From Dicyema japonicum (lineage: Eukaryota; Dicyemida; Rhombozoa; Dicyemidae): a DNA stretch of 64,000 nucleotides. Shown one piece after another: positions 34,840 to 47,439 of the stretch. The notes under the pieces were generated by a model. That model searched no databases. It saw only the letters and a list, made by a program, of their open reading frames with translations, and was not told the origin of the DNA. The position numbers and the translations under genes were made by a program. Numbering within the stretch: the first letter of the stretch is position 1; the number at the start of each line of letters is the position of its first letter. The DNA lies in NCBI GenBank assembly GCA_011109175.1, contig RDEW01000012.1:908552-972551 (forward strand), given 5' to 3'.

Positions 34840-35420
34840 ATCAATATTTTCAATATCATCGATAATTATTTCCATTTTTTCGATAAACTTTTGGTCAATC
34901 CGATCTTTGGCAGCGAAAGCTCAATAGCAGCCATCATCCAGTCGACTTCCCAGAGGTCTGGATAAGGTTGACAGTAATTGTGATTCTTTTAGTTGCAGAT
35001 TGATACTGGTATCCAATTTTCTCCACGTGAAGGTGGTCGTTGTCTACAATGCCGGGACTGACCGATCTATGGGAGCGACCAACATCTGCTGCGTCTTATT
35101 TAATAGCTGCTGGCCTCCCACAAGTTAGTGAGGCTTGGGTTACTTAACTAACTAATAACCTTTTGGTGTAAATTCTTTGACACCTTCAGACATCCACCTA
35201 TCCCATTCATTTCTCAATATGATTGAATAAGAATTAACTCTTGCATCCAATGGTTGAAGATATGGAGTTGTTTTCCCTGGTATAAACAGCACGTCTGTAT
35301 TCATTTTTTTAGTTCGCTAATTATGGATTCCTTTAATGACTTCCAAACGAATCCATATAAATAATTGTGCCAAATTGAAAATCCAATCTTAGTAAGAGTC
35401 CCAAAATATAAAGTAGCATC
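34840..35420 (-). pseudogene. DDE (pogo/CENP-B-like) transposase relic
   Basis: The minus strand near 35330-35180 reads DVLFIPGKTTPYLQPLDARVN and then LRNEWDRWMSEG, the block around the third catalytic Asp of pogo-like transposases. Flanking sequence down to 34840 keeps scattered similarity but is full of stops. It is a different family from the relic at 27380. Confidence 0.65.
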
Positions 35421-35849
35421 TGGAGTGACTTAAGGACAATACTTTTACCAGTTAATCTCTGTGGAACGAGCTAAGTAAACAAAATTCGTGACTGAGTAAG
35501 CCAACTTGCATTCACAGTATTACTGGTTTATCACGGAGATGATACAGAATAACCTCGATTAAATTTCGAATTATAAATTTTGAATTTTCAGTATTAAAAA
35601 ATTTTACATGGTAATATTACTATAACAGTCCTCCATCATTACCCTTATTGTATCTTCCAGGGGCTTGGATTTATTCATCGAATATAGATCATTGTTGCTG
35701 ATCTCTCTTGGAGGTAAGAGAGAACGAAGGTGGTATGTTTCCATCTACTCACGTTGAATCCGACTTTTTCGCATAAAATTCATTCACAAAAAGTTTTAAT
35801 TTAAATCAGCCCTAAGGCCGATGTGTGGTAATGTCTCCATTACTTAAAC

Positions 35850-36010
35850 CTCAGCTTAGACAGGACACATACTTTGCTAAGAATGAAAGAACAGTTATGA
35901 AAATTAATTGGAAAAGTTAAGACAAGACATGATTTATCACTGATGACGGAATCACTCGCCAGTCAAATAAACATGCGTGGAAGCTTCAACCGGAAAAAAG
36001 GACAACGATA
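35850..36010 (-). repeat. SINE fragment (tRNA-derived family), partial
   Basis: Shares ATACTTTGCTAAGAATGAAA, AGAACAGTTATGA and TCACTGATGACGGAATCACT blocks with the reverse complement of the SINE at 26468. Confidence 0.55.
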
Positions 36011-36094
36011 TTAAACCACTTATGACACTGAGCCATCACGGTTTAGCATAAATAATAATAACACAAAGACCACGGTAACACAAACTAACTGATC

Positions 36095-36545
36095 ACATGA
36101 TTCCAGCACGCTTTAAACAGGTAATTCATCTTGGCCCGATGCTACTCCCTCGACCCCACACAAGCACGTATCGGTCGAGTGACTGGATCTTCGCACTCAC
36201 GACGGCGGGTTCCATAGTCCATTTGTATCAAGGCTTCAAGAGGTATTGGTGGCTGGAACTCTCCAGAAATCCAGCGTTCCGTGATTTTGGAGGCTTTTTT
36301 CCCGGCTAGACTCGATCTTCAAGACATTCATCCAAGAGATGAATGGGCCCCATATACCACATGCATGGCTCAATAAATTGTTTATATATAGAGCTCAAAA
36401 CAGTATGCTCTTCGATCTTTCAGAAGCCTGTAAGGCATTTAAGAACATTGTTTTTTTTCGCATTTTGTAATTACGTTTCAACATGCGGCGAAATGACATA
36501 TGCATGTCAAAAGTCACCCCAAGGATCCTTTGAATTTTCTTTTTA
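36095..36545 (-). pseudogene. Non-LTR retrotransposon fragment (RT thumb)
   Basis: The minus strand reads QFIEPCMWYGAH and related thumb sequence. The plus-strand run around CCCACACAAGCACG matches 11545-11565 and 60425-60445, where the same thumb end is present. Confidence 0.6.
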
Positions 36546-36615
36546 AAGAAAGAAATATAAATAAATAATTTTCTTTTAAATAAAAATAATATTTAAATTT
36601 GAATAAATATATTTA

Positions 36616-37837
36616 ATGTGTTCGTATCGCCTTATTCAAGTATCGAATTTATCTCCTAGAGTTAACAAAGATCAATTATTTACATTTTTCTCGTATATTG
36701 GGCGAGTATCCAAAGTCAAGCTATACACATCACAGTACAGTCTTATCTAACGCCCAGAAACAACAAATTCCAATTCAATGTAGCATATCTTAAATTCTCA
36801 GACCAGGATGATGCCATTTCGGCTTTACACCTCTCTAACACCATTTTTTATGACTTTCCTATCCGGGTGAGTCTCCTGGTCTCAAATGATACCCCGACTG
36901 AGGAGGAGGCCTTTAAAACTGTCCCTTTTGGCGGACCCCAACACTCGGTGGCCCCCCACGGTAAAAAATACGGTATTCTTAGCCTATTATTCCTAGATTG
37001 TCAAAAACGAGGACTCCATTTCGGTGAAGACGTACGACCCCAAAATCGTCAAAATGAGGCTCCATGAGTACCCCAACCTATCTGCTTTGACGGATACTGC
37101 CGTTGTGGAGCAAATTCGGAGGACAGTAAAAGTCGTAAACCTTAAAATGCCGGTAAAGCTATCTGTACTAATTCTTAGATCGATAACGACCGTTTCCTGC
37201 AGTTTTTCAGTAGAGCTGGGGATATTTCTAATGTAAAAGTAGATGGACACGCTCTCGTCGAATACCTCCATCAGTCTTCAGTCCCAATAGCTCTTAGCTT
37301 CAATAAGTCACAATTCGATGGCACCGTCATCTAGTAATCTTTTATTTTTGCGCTTATATTTTATTTGCTTATAAAATAACTAATTAATAATTTTATATTT
37401 TAATCTCCATGATGCTTGTTTTCAATATTAAAATGTTAATTTTTAATTATTTATACTTTAGTGTTTAAAGAATCTATGATTTATTTAGCTTGCAGTTAAT
37501 TCGATCACGTGCTATTGAGTGTTCTATAATTTAGTGTTAACCACTCAAAGATTGCGATTGAGTTACCTCCACCTGAGGAAATAGTCCTGGCTCACAAACT
37601 AAAGTTGCGTGTTGGATTTATTATGTAGGCCGGATGTTCGTCCACAGAAGAAACATAGGAGTCGATCTCGAAGTCATCGGAGACGGTATTTTTTTTTTCT
37701 TACTGTAGTCAACACCACTCTTCAAGTCGTGAGGGGAGGCGACATTCACGGAGAAACTCTTCCCGTGAATCTAGAAGGTCCCTTGTTTTAACCATTTTAG
37801 AAGAGACAGATCTCAGAGTAGTAGAGATAGGTCATAG
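36616..37837 (+). CDS. srek1: SREK1-like splicing factor: two RRMs and an RS tail
   Basis: Eight exons, about 291 residues. RRM1 starts at RLIQVSNLSPRV with YIGRVSKVKLY and VAYLKFSDQDDA, HLSNTIFYD; SREK1 has VVQVTNLSP, LGEIEELRLYP, VCYVKFRD and HLTNTVFID. A linker leads to EQIRRTVKVVNL (SREK1 DEIRRTVYVGNL), RRM2 with FFSRAGDISNVKV and SSVPIALSFN, VNHSKIAIELPP, and a tail rich in RS and SR pairs. Introns: 36735-36757, 36973-36996, 37153-37178, 37334-37534 (201 nt), 37604-37628, 37686-37708, 37778-37800. It would act in nuclear alternative splicing. One base must be dropped in the C6 run 36952-36957. RRM2 RNP1 is poor (VDGHALVEY). The tail is far shorter than in vertebrates and lacks the Glu-Lys blocks. 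An AATAAA lies about 35 bases after the stop. Confidence 0.82.
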
Positions 37838-38329
37838 ACTTGTATAAACGTGATTCTTGTTGATTTTGATTGGTGAATAAAGTTTCTTTGGAGAGATAGT
37901 TTTCCATGTTCTTATTTCGATGTTCATAGATTGTGTTTTTGGTGGTAATAGGTGTAAGGACACGTGTGGTAGAGATTATTTATGGGTGTTTAGTTAGGGA
38001 TATAGTGATCGGCAACATACGTGCAAAAATGGCTTAGGTGGACCTTTTCGAACGAAAATGGAGTTGTAGTCGTTTTGTAGTTAGGCTGTACGGTTCCTAA
38101 TAAACCTATTTTGCCATAAACATAGGTGATAACGGTGCATTTGGTTTAATAGTTAGTCAACTCAACCTTTCAGTACCTTGTTGTTGGATTTGAAGAAAAC
38201 TTCATTTATGCAACTCAATTTATTGTTTATGAGCTTCTGCTATTTGTTAATATTATATTTTCTAAAAATCTGATATTTTTTTATTTAAAGAACCCAGGCT
38301 TCACAGAGAAGGGAAGGCAAAGAAAAGAT
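37838..38329. other. Intergenic, 3' flank of the SREK1-like gene
   Basis: A GTGAATAAAG stretch about 35 bases after the stop codon is a likely polyadenylation signal. No other feature is supported. Confidence 0.5.
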
Positions 38330-38960
38330 TAAACTATTAGGTCACATATGCTAGTCGAACCTTCAGTATGTAGGGGTTCGATGAGTATTCCCGCTTTGGA
38401 GTTCATCACGTCGCAGAAGCTTACTCCACAGTCGAGGTGATAATGTTTTGTTATGGATTCTTCCAACTGGAAAGGACTGCGAGCTAACGCGTGTGGTGTT
38501 CATTATATGGAGTCCTTCCGTTTCGTGTGGATGATAAAACACATGTCACTCTCAGAATCATGGGAGAGCGTGTGAGGAATATTTGAACAATGAAGATTTT
38601 GGTTCAAGAAAATGGCTGATACTTGAGCACAGTTAATCGAGCTATTTAAACTGGCTATAAACTCTGATACTTGCATGTTCGAGAATAGTTCATTGTAGGC
38701 TCCTCTTTTCCGTTTAAGGAGGTGATGTCCTGGTTTATCGATAATTGTATAAAGTTAATCCTCGTATACCGCTTCATAAACACGTCGACATGTCGAGGAT
38801 TATATTTTCTGTCAGTCTGCTGAATATTCTGCCAGCCCCTTCTATTTATTCTTAGAGCCAATCCGTTGTCGGTAAACTTGCCTGTCCAATCCATCTAATA
38901 ATCCTTGAATCTCTTTGTTTCTGTCTGTCGCATGTGGACTCATAGAAACCCTTTCGAGCA
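38330..38960 (-). CDS. Coding-like exons, unrecognised gene
   Basis: On the minus strand an ATG at about 38945 opens MSPHATDRNKEIQGLLDGL. A long frame further on (about 38750-38508) reads TIIDKPGHHLLKRKRGAYNE, FSNMQVSEFIASLNSS and IPHTLSHDSESDMCFIIH, and a third (about 38476-38340) reads ESITKHYHLDCGVSFCDVM and GILIEPLHTEGSTSICDL. The three frames would need junctions near 38840 and 38500 that I could not fix. Amino-acid use is protein-like. No family is recognised. Confidence 0.4.
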
Positions 38961-40478
38961 TAAAATGATCTAGGGAGTCCTGCTAGTAAGAGGAAGCTGA
39001 ATAAATAAATCTGTTATAGTACATTGGAGAGGTCGAACAAATACCTTATGGAAAAATGTAAGTTTAAAAAAATGGCCGCGTAGTTCTGTAGGCTTTCGGA
39101 AGAGATCTCTAAAACTGTTCTAATTAGGCATCTTTTCCTTTTATGATGCGAGCCGTGGATGTTCATAATACTACGAGTGTGGCATCACCCATCTGACTAC
39201 GCGGCCAATAAATTTTTACTATTTATTTACATAAAGCATAACTTCACACTAAAATTCTTAAGTAGCACTCACTTTGGCAAAAAAATAAATTTTATTTACC
39301 ATAAAATTCGTTTCTACAAAATAATTTTAAATGATGAGATTGACAGTTTGAGTTTTTTGTTGATTCCAATCATTTGAATTTATTTGCAGACATTTCTACC
39401 CATGAGTGTATGGGACAGTACTAAGTTGTGTTGACACTCCGAGTCACCTTATAAGGTGTCAGATAAAGCGTAAAATGGCAGTCTGGTAAACTTGTAGATA
39501 GTGTTATGGATAAGTGGTGAATCAGATTACACTATTACTAAAAGAGAATTGGGAGGCTCAATACTGTGAGAGGAATTTACAGGGAGATAGTGCGCTATTC
39601 CTTATTCGTTTGTTTGCTCAACCACGACCAGCTGACGTCAAATAGCTAAGTTTAGAAAAAATGACCTCAGTTGGAGGCGCTTATGACTTTCTTACAGGAC
39701 AGGAAGTTTTATGTAGACATTAGAGTGTCCACACTGCAAACAATAGAGCGTTTAGTCAATAAGTTTGGTAGTCAACCACGACTATATGTGGAGTCATAAT
39801 GAGGTTTTGAGATTTTTTGTGGAACAAGTACGGGATTTCATTCCAAAAAGTTACTGACTCATAGATTGGAGTCTCTTATCGGAAATGCAAGAGTTTTGGT
39901 AAAGGTGGACCATTTTTTAAAGGAAAAAAATAAGTGATTATTTCGGTTGATTTTATAATGATTGGATGATATACCACAATTCGGGAGACGCTCAGTGCTT
40001 AATCGAACTCTAAAAAGGATCCCTTTCTTCCCTACTCCTGGAGGTTCACACAACTGTGGATGTGGGTTCGCGTTATGCTCGTAGGATGTGTTCACTCCTA
40101 CTGTGAAACCCAGACATGTCTTAAAGAAGTTGGTTCTATCTACAATCGGTTCTCTTTTCCATTGTCTTCTCTTGTTCTTCCCCCTTCCAATTTCTCAGTA
40201 ATATCTGAATGAAATCTGGGAAAATGTCCCCACGCGGATTTACGTTAATTAACCACTGGTTTTCGTTACTTGAAGGGACGGAAGTAAATAAATAGGATCT
40301 ATCTCATTTGATTGACGTGATAACGAAAAGATCAAAGTAAATATCAATGAAAACAAACAATTTAGTATTCGCAACTTCAGCCTCCCAATCAGAAATATAA
40401 CATTCAAAAGCAAGTTCCTAAATCCCTCACCACCTCGTGTGCGAAATCAATAGTGACCTCATGACTTACCAATAATAA
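38961..40478. other. Intergenic, nothing recognised
   Basis: Only isolated frames (for example 39859-40095, minus) without splice or domain support. Confidence 0.45.
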
Positions 40479-40800
40479 TAATAATTAAGCACTACCGCGT
40501 TGCCATAAGCACGTAAGATTCCTAGGGTTTCGGTCGTGCAGAACACACACTTTATTTAAGTAAAGAACAGTTATTATAACTAATCGTAGAGGAGAACAAA
40601 GGAATGCTCTTCACTTTTTTCTTGTGTGTATGTCCTTTTGACTATCCAGTTCCGCAGTGAATCTTCACTGATGACGGCGTCACTCGTCAGCCCTTTCCGC
40701 ATCGTAGATGCGTGGAACATTCCACCAGGTGAACAGCAGCGAAAAGAACCCGTGACCTAAGCCACTTTAGTTCGACACCTAACCACTATGCTACTTTTAC
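40479..40800 (-). mobile_element. tRNA-derived SINE, near full-length copy
   Basis: Reverse-complement match to the SINE at 26468 over its whole length: (AAT)n at 40479, AAGTAAAGAACAGTTATTAT, TCCGCAGTGAATCTTCACTG, CATCGTAGATGCGTGGAAC, and a head with CCTAACCACTATG. The B-box is mutated (AACCCGTGACC). Confidence 0.75.
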
Positions 40801-42003
40801 CAAGAGATCTTCTCAAAGAAGTAGAAATATTACCCTTTCTATCTAAAATTACTATTTTCATTATTCAATATATTTTTCTAAATTAACAGAGATGTCTGTG
40901 TTCGGTCTCAGATATTTCCTTTGATCTTATAGAAAAGCAAAATATTTCAAAGTTGTAATTACTAATTTCTTTATAACCTTAGGATCATTAGGAGATCTCA
41001 TTATTTTCACGTGACTCGCTTTGAAAAAAAGACTTCATCTTTGTTCGAGGTCGAATTAGTAAAAGGGTTCATTTCAACTATCTTTCATAAATTTAGTTTA
41101 AATACACCATTTTTGATAATACCACTTACATCGACTAAACGGTTCATCCTCTTTTGGGGGTCACTTTGCGAAGGCGGACATCCTTCGTGACTGAAAAACT
41201 CCAAAGAAAGACTTTTGGCTGTATTGAGAATTCACGCCATTCGTTGCTAAGACAAATATTATGTCCTGCCATAAGAACGCATATCTTTTATAGGTTGAGC
41301 TGATAATCTATAGTTTCATAGACTAAAAGGTTTATCCCCCTTTGGAGTCACTTTGTAAGTCCTTTATAGCATTGATCCGTAAATAGGAATATCACTCAAG
41401 AAACCAACCTTACTACATGGTTTGTCCCCTCTGGACAATACCGACCGAGGAGAGACTTTTCAGTCGCCTGGAAGAAGCTGATTTAGTTTCCATAACACAT
41501 ATCTATATGATTGCCAATATTCCACATGGACAATATTATTCATGGACATTAAGGAATTAATCTCAGATTACTGACATTATCGATACAAATATTTCACAAA
41601 TCAATGATTTCATCTCCAAAGGTACATGTCCTTCATGGGTCACTGATTTCCTTGCAATGACGTAAGCTACAGATTTCCCCCTAAACTCATATCTTCCTAG
41701 ACTTTTAGCTAAAGGCTACTAATATTCCATAGATATAGGAGTTCGCCTCCCCCTATTCATTAAAATAAGCCACCGACTGCCTCGCAAGCTCATATCTTCT
41801 CAGGCTTTCCACTGCAAATATTCCATGATTAGGAGTTCGCATCCCCCTGATATATTCAAATGACCCAACATGACAAGTAAATACATTGGAATATTATTCT
41901 ATAGAGTAATTTATAGCTATGACGTCACAAACAAGTGGGAATAGTGCGTGTAAACTCTATGAATGTAAAATTAAACTATTAAAAATAATTTGAGTCAAAA
42001 ACG
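40801..42003. repeat. Intergenic with imperfect internal repeats
   Basis: A unit with CTCATATCTTC..AGAC/GGCTTT..AATATTCCAT..AGGAGTTCGC..CCCCCT occurs at about 41687-41755 and 41790-41856. A separate motif, GGGGTCACTTTG or GGAGTCACTTTG, recurs at 41157 and 41343. No coding support. Confidence 0.5.
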
Positions 42004-43503
42004 TCACATCACCTCCAGCAGTTCGGGACATTCCGTCATAACCTTAACAAGAAGCTGATCATAACGCTCTTTCAGGGAATCAATGGATTGTCGAAGGGAC
42101 TCATTCTCTGTTGTTAGGACTGAATGAAAACAACCGTCTACCAGCATTCTTTGCACTAAGATTGGCGATCTTCGCATTTAGAACAGCTGCTTCACTCTCT
42201 CGCTCATTAAAAGGCTAAGCAATTATTTCACATTTTTAGCCTTTTTGGAGTCATCCCCCTAAAAGTAAGACAAAAAATAACCTCTTCACCCATCAAAAAG
42301 GGATTCCCGTTCTGCGATTCGATGACCTATGTATTTACTCGAACTATAAACGGCTTCATTCTCTGAAGCATCCCTTCTTCTATCGGGTTCTCCTCCATGA
42401 AGACACTTCGACTGAACCTTCAATGTCGCATCACACAGACCAGGTCCACCAGCCGTGGTTGTGACGAAAATTTTCACCCCCTGAGTGAGTTCCTTATTTC
42501 TTAGCAAGAAATCAATACGAGGGTGTTGGGCTCAATGGAAATGAAGAATAGCGAGGGGAGTGGTAGATCACATTCGCCATAACCGACCTCCCCCGATTAT
42601 GACATCAATAATGTCCCCAAGTGATGAGCCAAAGTTTGTCCCGTGAACATAAATTTTCTCCTTTTTATCAGATCTAATTCGTTTGGGCTTTATGGAAGTC
42701 ACGTGTGGAATCTTCGAAACCAAATTCTGATTTTTGAGATCAAATACCTGTTTTTCATTTACTGACACGACCTCATCCCTCAGAGAACTCTGAATGGAGC
42801 CAGCGGGGGATCCGGGCTTCGTTGCTATGGAAGATATTCTGTTCGTCGATTCCATGGCCGAATGTTTGGCCAAATTGTTTATCCTCTCCGAGGAGACCGA
42901 GACCGTGCTGTTCTTCGATGAAGACCAGTCGATCGATAATTTTGAGTTTCTTTTGAATAATTTAGAGTTTTTAAAAAGCACTGAGCCAGTTTTAGTACGC
43001 AATCCAGCCTGAGAAGGAAACACTCTGGAAACCCAGCATTTGATGAATATTTCACCGCAACAATTCGGGAAATCCTGAACAGGCACAAACAGGAGTTTCT
43101 TTAGACTGAAAATAAAAATATTGAGCGCCTGTTGGCTTCCTCACTGGGAATATCACTCAAAGGGATAATAATCTTCCCAATTTTCGTATTACTATCCATA
43201 ATTTTCAAAGTTAAGTCATCCTTGCAGTCGATCTTTAGTGGACTAAATTATTTTGGAGAATTTATCAAACATTTTGGCTTCTTCGTTCCATTTGGGGTTC
43301 CCATCACATACTGAATCCTTCGCTGTGGTGAATTTTTTGCTGCCGACTCCGAAAACACAAGAAAAGTTCCTCACTCCTTTAATAATGTCATAAATTTGCA
43401 ACCTTCTTTTCTTCCGACAATTTTTTTGCCATTTAATACTAAATATAATTCCTAATTTGGTACTTATAACAGTGATTTCCTTAGGAATTGTTGGTGAGTC
43501 CAT
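42004..43503 (-). CDS. Rab11-FIP-like protein: C2, Ser-rich linker, IPT/TIG, C-terminal Rab-binding coiled coil
   Basis: Eight exons, about 440 residues. The C2 domain reads ITVIILNGKKIVGRKEGVRN, VFGVGSKKFTT, DGNPKWNEEAKIPLKI, LSDIPSEEANRRS and GEIFIKCW. A Ser-rich linker follows, then an IPT/TIG fold (KIYVHGTNFGSSLGDIIDVII; YGECDLPL; GVKIFVTTTAGGPGLCDATL), then a coiled coil ending LLVKVMTECPELLEV, matching the FIP motif YIDxLLLRVMExxPxIL. Introns: 43463-43439, 43402-43377, 43270-43243, 42518-42493, 42281-42259, 42231-42203, 42141-42120. Class I FIPs bind Rab11 and phospholipid on recycling endosomes. Frame corrections fall in A runs at 43109-43118, C5 42590-42594 and CCC 42289-42291. IPT is not a FIP domain that I know. 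Confidence 0.78.
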
Positions 43504-44799
43504 TCTTCTCAATCAATGAAGTTAGCACAACATAAAATTGGTGTTCCAGTTTTAATTGATTTATTTTTTTAAATTTATTTTGGTTCTCCATTTTAAAAAT
43601 TAATATTATTTTTTTAATATTTTTAAATAATTAATTTAAATAATAAATCCACTCATGTCAAAAATTAAATATTTAGCAGTTAACATGTCTACGATTGATT
43701 AATGAATTCCTTTCCCCAAAAAATATTCATAACCAATAATGAATTTTAATTGTTTCTCCAATTTTCAGGAAAGTTGATGAAAGGCGGTGAAGCCAATTAT
43801 TTTCCGCCATTTGATTGACCTTATTGTTGTGTGGTTTCATTTGTTATTAACTTTTCTTTTAAACATAAAACCACTAAAACATGCAAATTTAACGTAAATA
43901 AATGAGTGATCTGATTGATGAGCATCTGACGTGTACATTAATGCTATTTTTGGAAAATATTGGGAAATCTATAAATACAGTATTTTCCAACAATTTACGT
44001 CCATGCGGTTAGAAACAGAAGGACAAACTGCCGTACAGGCAAAGTAGCCAGGTTCGAATACTGATTCCAAGAATCTGACGATCTTACAGGATCATCTTTT
44101 AAATCTTATTTAAAAAAAACTGACTATTATCTCAGTGTTTCACAATCTTATAATATCTCAAAGTCTATAATCTTAAAGATCTAGTTTTTGCTTAAATGTC
44201 TATGTCACTAATGATTTTACAGTTTAAATAATTTGAGGTTTAATCATAGCGGCGGTTATGTATTTGTGACAGTTCGGAGTGAATAGAAGTATCCATGGTC
44301 ACAAAAGCGACTGTGCTCAAGAGAGCCACAGAATGTGTGTTTTTTGAAGCATTACGGGGGAGTCCTCTCAAAGGGGAATACTAAAGATTATCCCAGAATA
44401 GTCGCTAGGAGAAAGTGAAGACGTGTGAAGGAGTATAAATTGTTATTAGTAACATTGAATAATACTATGGTGCACCTTCACAGATGATCCTTAAGTTCCT
44501 TCAATATTGAACAGACAGAATTCAAATCCGGATAGTACGTACATCTGACATTTACCTCTGACATCCCGAGTCAAGAAAGAAGTAACGTACATCACCGCCT
44601 CAACTATCGTTTGGTTAACTAATCCTGTCGCAATTATTATCAAAGATCATACTAAAGGGAATAGCTATGGAACCGTACATTTACACGGAAAGACTGGGTA
44701 TTGCAGACAGAACAAACATTCCCTAAAAATAAAAAGCCACAAAAGGCATGCTCGTAGGACATTTATTAATAAACACGAAAAAATGATGCTGAGGCATTA
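43504..44799. other. AT-rich intergenic, nothing recognised
   Basis: Very AT-rich sequence upstream of the Rab11-FIP-like gene, then a stretch before the retrotransposon. No coding-like frame is seen. Confidence 0.5.
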
Positions 44800-47405
44800 C
44801 GAATAACTAACAATGAAGGTACTATGTCATAAAATACTTATTTTACCACTTATCATCAGTATTCTAATCCACGTGGTAGAACTAATTAATAATTTGGACC
44901 GAACAAGAAGTCTCAGAGGAGGATTATTGACTATCGTTAAGGATGGACTTAAATTCACGGATCACCCCTTCTGTATCTTCTCTCTGCGTCTGAAACAGAT
45001 TTCTATTGAAGTTCCCTTTTCTTCGACGAGATGTTTTACACTCTGTAATGTCTATAGTTCCCGCCTCAGGGGTCATGTACTACTTCCTACATCCCCAATC
45101 ATATTGAGCCTGTGTGGACCAAAGGATCTGCTACTATGCGGAGACCTAAACGCTAAACATCCACTCTGGCTCGGACTCAATCAGCTGACAGTCGCGGCAT
45201 ACATTTTTTCCTTGCTCAATGATCTGACTATCCTTGATGATCCGGACACTCACACAAGGACCCCGTCCCGCAGAAGGGACAGTCCAACATCCCCGACCTG
45301 TCCCTCTGCTCTCCCTCTATGGCTGGATGTATTTCATGGAATGTTCGTTATGGTTTCTCAAGCGACCATAACCTTATAGTGTTGAGACTTAGAAGGCCTA
45401 TTTGTTCACCGTGTTGTTATACAAAGTTCAAAAATTACTTGAAAGCCGACTGGCAGGGTTTCAGGACGTATGTGGACAATAAATAGTCTTCTTGACTTTA
45501 CTATGATTACTTGCACAGTAGAAAAGATGGTCAAGATTCTGTCTGCTATCATTCTGAAAGCTGATAACTTATTTATACCTGTCGCCTCTTACATGAAGTT
45601 CAGTCCAAGATTATCATCACAAATTGAATCACTCATCGAGAAACGAAATGCGCTGAAGAGGAATAGAACATAGACGTATAATTCCTTCTACTCCAACGTT
45701 CACTGAATACAAAATTATCTGAGGTTATTCGAACTAACAACAGACTCAAATGGAGCTTCCTATTGGACGACTATGTCACAAAAACTCTTGTGCCACATTT
45801 TGGAAAACACTAAGAAGGATCAATAGCCTTATCAATGAGGAGGACCGCGGAGCTGAGGCCGTTACCCGCAACGCTTCGAACCCGCACGCATACTCGCAAA
45901 CAAGATTATGAAGTACTACGTATCTATCAGCCATAAATATTTTTCTCGTTCTACACGTGTTGAACGGCGCCGCCCTCAACAAAAACCATGTTCCATGTTG
46001 AAAAGGCTATTAAATTACTACGTCGTCGTCAGGCACGGGCCATACTATCAAGACTGTACAACGACTCTATCAACTACTATACGTTACCTAATATATGGAA
46101 GAACTCCCTGATTACGCCAATCCTAAAGCCCAAAAACCAAAAGACGTTCCTCTTCTTACCGCCCCATCTCAATAACTTGTGTTTCATCAAAAGTACTGGA
46201 AAAGCTTGTGTTAATGCGCATCTCTCCTGTTCCACATCTACCAGAGTTTCAACATGGTTTCAGGGCAGACCGTTCTACAACGACTCATTTGGGTTCTATC
46301 TCCCAGTTTATTACTGACGGCTTCAACATGAAAGCACACTTTCGGACGGCCTTAGTATCCATAGACATACAGAAGGCCTTTGACTCTGTTCCGAGGAAAC
46401 TCCTAACGCAAAAGATTTTTAACTCGAACTTACACCCAAACATCAAGCTATGGCTGGAAAACTTCTTAACTGGACGACGTGGAAGGGTCCTTATTGACAA
46501 AACCACTTCAAAATCAAGACTACTCCCCAATGGAGTCCCGCAAGGCTCCCCTTTATCTCCTCTCCTTTTCAACCTATTTCTACATGACCTACCTACTACC
46601 AATGACCAGAACACTATGTTTTTATCCTATGCGGACGACCTAATTATCGCTGCAAGAAATAAATCTCCTTCCATGGCTGTAGCAACTGTTCAGAAACACC
46701 TAAACAGAATTTGTGAATGGCTATCTGCAAATACGTTATGCGCATCAGCATCCAAGTCTCAGTTCACATTATTCACTACAGACAGAAAGTTTAAAGGTGT
46801 GCTTGAGATATCCATCGGAAACACTCCCATCCCTTCTACGCGGACCCAGAAGATCCTTGGTGTAGTTTTCGACTCTCTGTTGACGTTCTCGAGTCACGTG
46901 GAGGAGGTGCTCGCCAAAGGTCTTTGGAAATGGAACATTCTGAATGCGATGATAAAGAAGAGCCCTTTCCCCCCGGCCGACTGAATCAGCAAGGTCTATC
47001 AACAAGTAATCATACTGACCATTGAATATGCCTGCTTCGCCTGGAGGTTTGCGATTCCCCTTTCGAGAGTGGACCGTTTGAACTCCCTCAGGCGGAGAAT
47101 TATGCACCGCACGGACATCCTCATTGGCGACCTCGTTTCTGATGAGGCAACGTTGAAAAATGGCCAGGTTTTCCTACGTTTCTACAAGGAACTGTGAAAC
47201 CTATTTAATGAAAAGGTGACACATGCAGAGGAATTTCGGTCGGTAATAAAAAGTGCACGCCGATCGAACAAGAGAAGACGCTTCCGGAATGCGGTTGGAT
47301 CATCAGAAGACTGCTTAAAGAGAGTCCGGATGTTGCTGGAAGCTGGGATCAACTAATTAGTTAGTTTAGACCTATCTTTCCTGGTGGTCTTGGGGTTAAA
47401 TAAAT
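44800..47405 (+). mobile_element. Non-LTR retrotransposon, longest copy: endonuclease and RT
   Basis: 44813-45379 carries the second half of an EEP endonuclease (DLLLCGDLNAKH). 45380-46200 is a broken linker and fingers region. 46208-46984 is an uninterrupted 258-codon RT: GFRADRSTTTHL, SIDIQKAFDSVPRKLL, LPNGVPQGSPLSPLLFNLFL, SYADDLIIAA and ILGVVFDSLLTF. The 3' region to 47370 encodes a basic tail, then TGGTGGTCTTGGGGTTAAAT and AAATAAAT. The layout is Jockey/CR1-like. The intact RT frame suggests this is the youngest non-LTR copy here, although the endonuclease half has stops. Confidence 0.85.
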
Positions 47406-47439
47406 AAAAAAGTTGAAGAAGCCGGCTGCGTGGATCGCG

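Noticed and set aside
46285-47107. Two minus-strand ORFs of over 100 codons
   Set aside because: They are antisense to the intact RT frame and its 3' tail.
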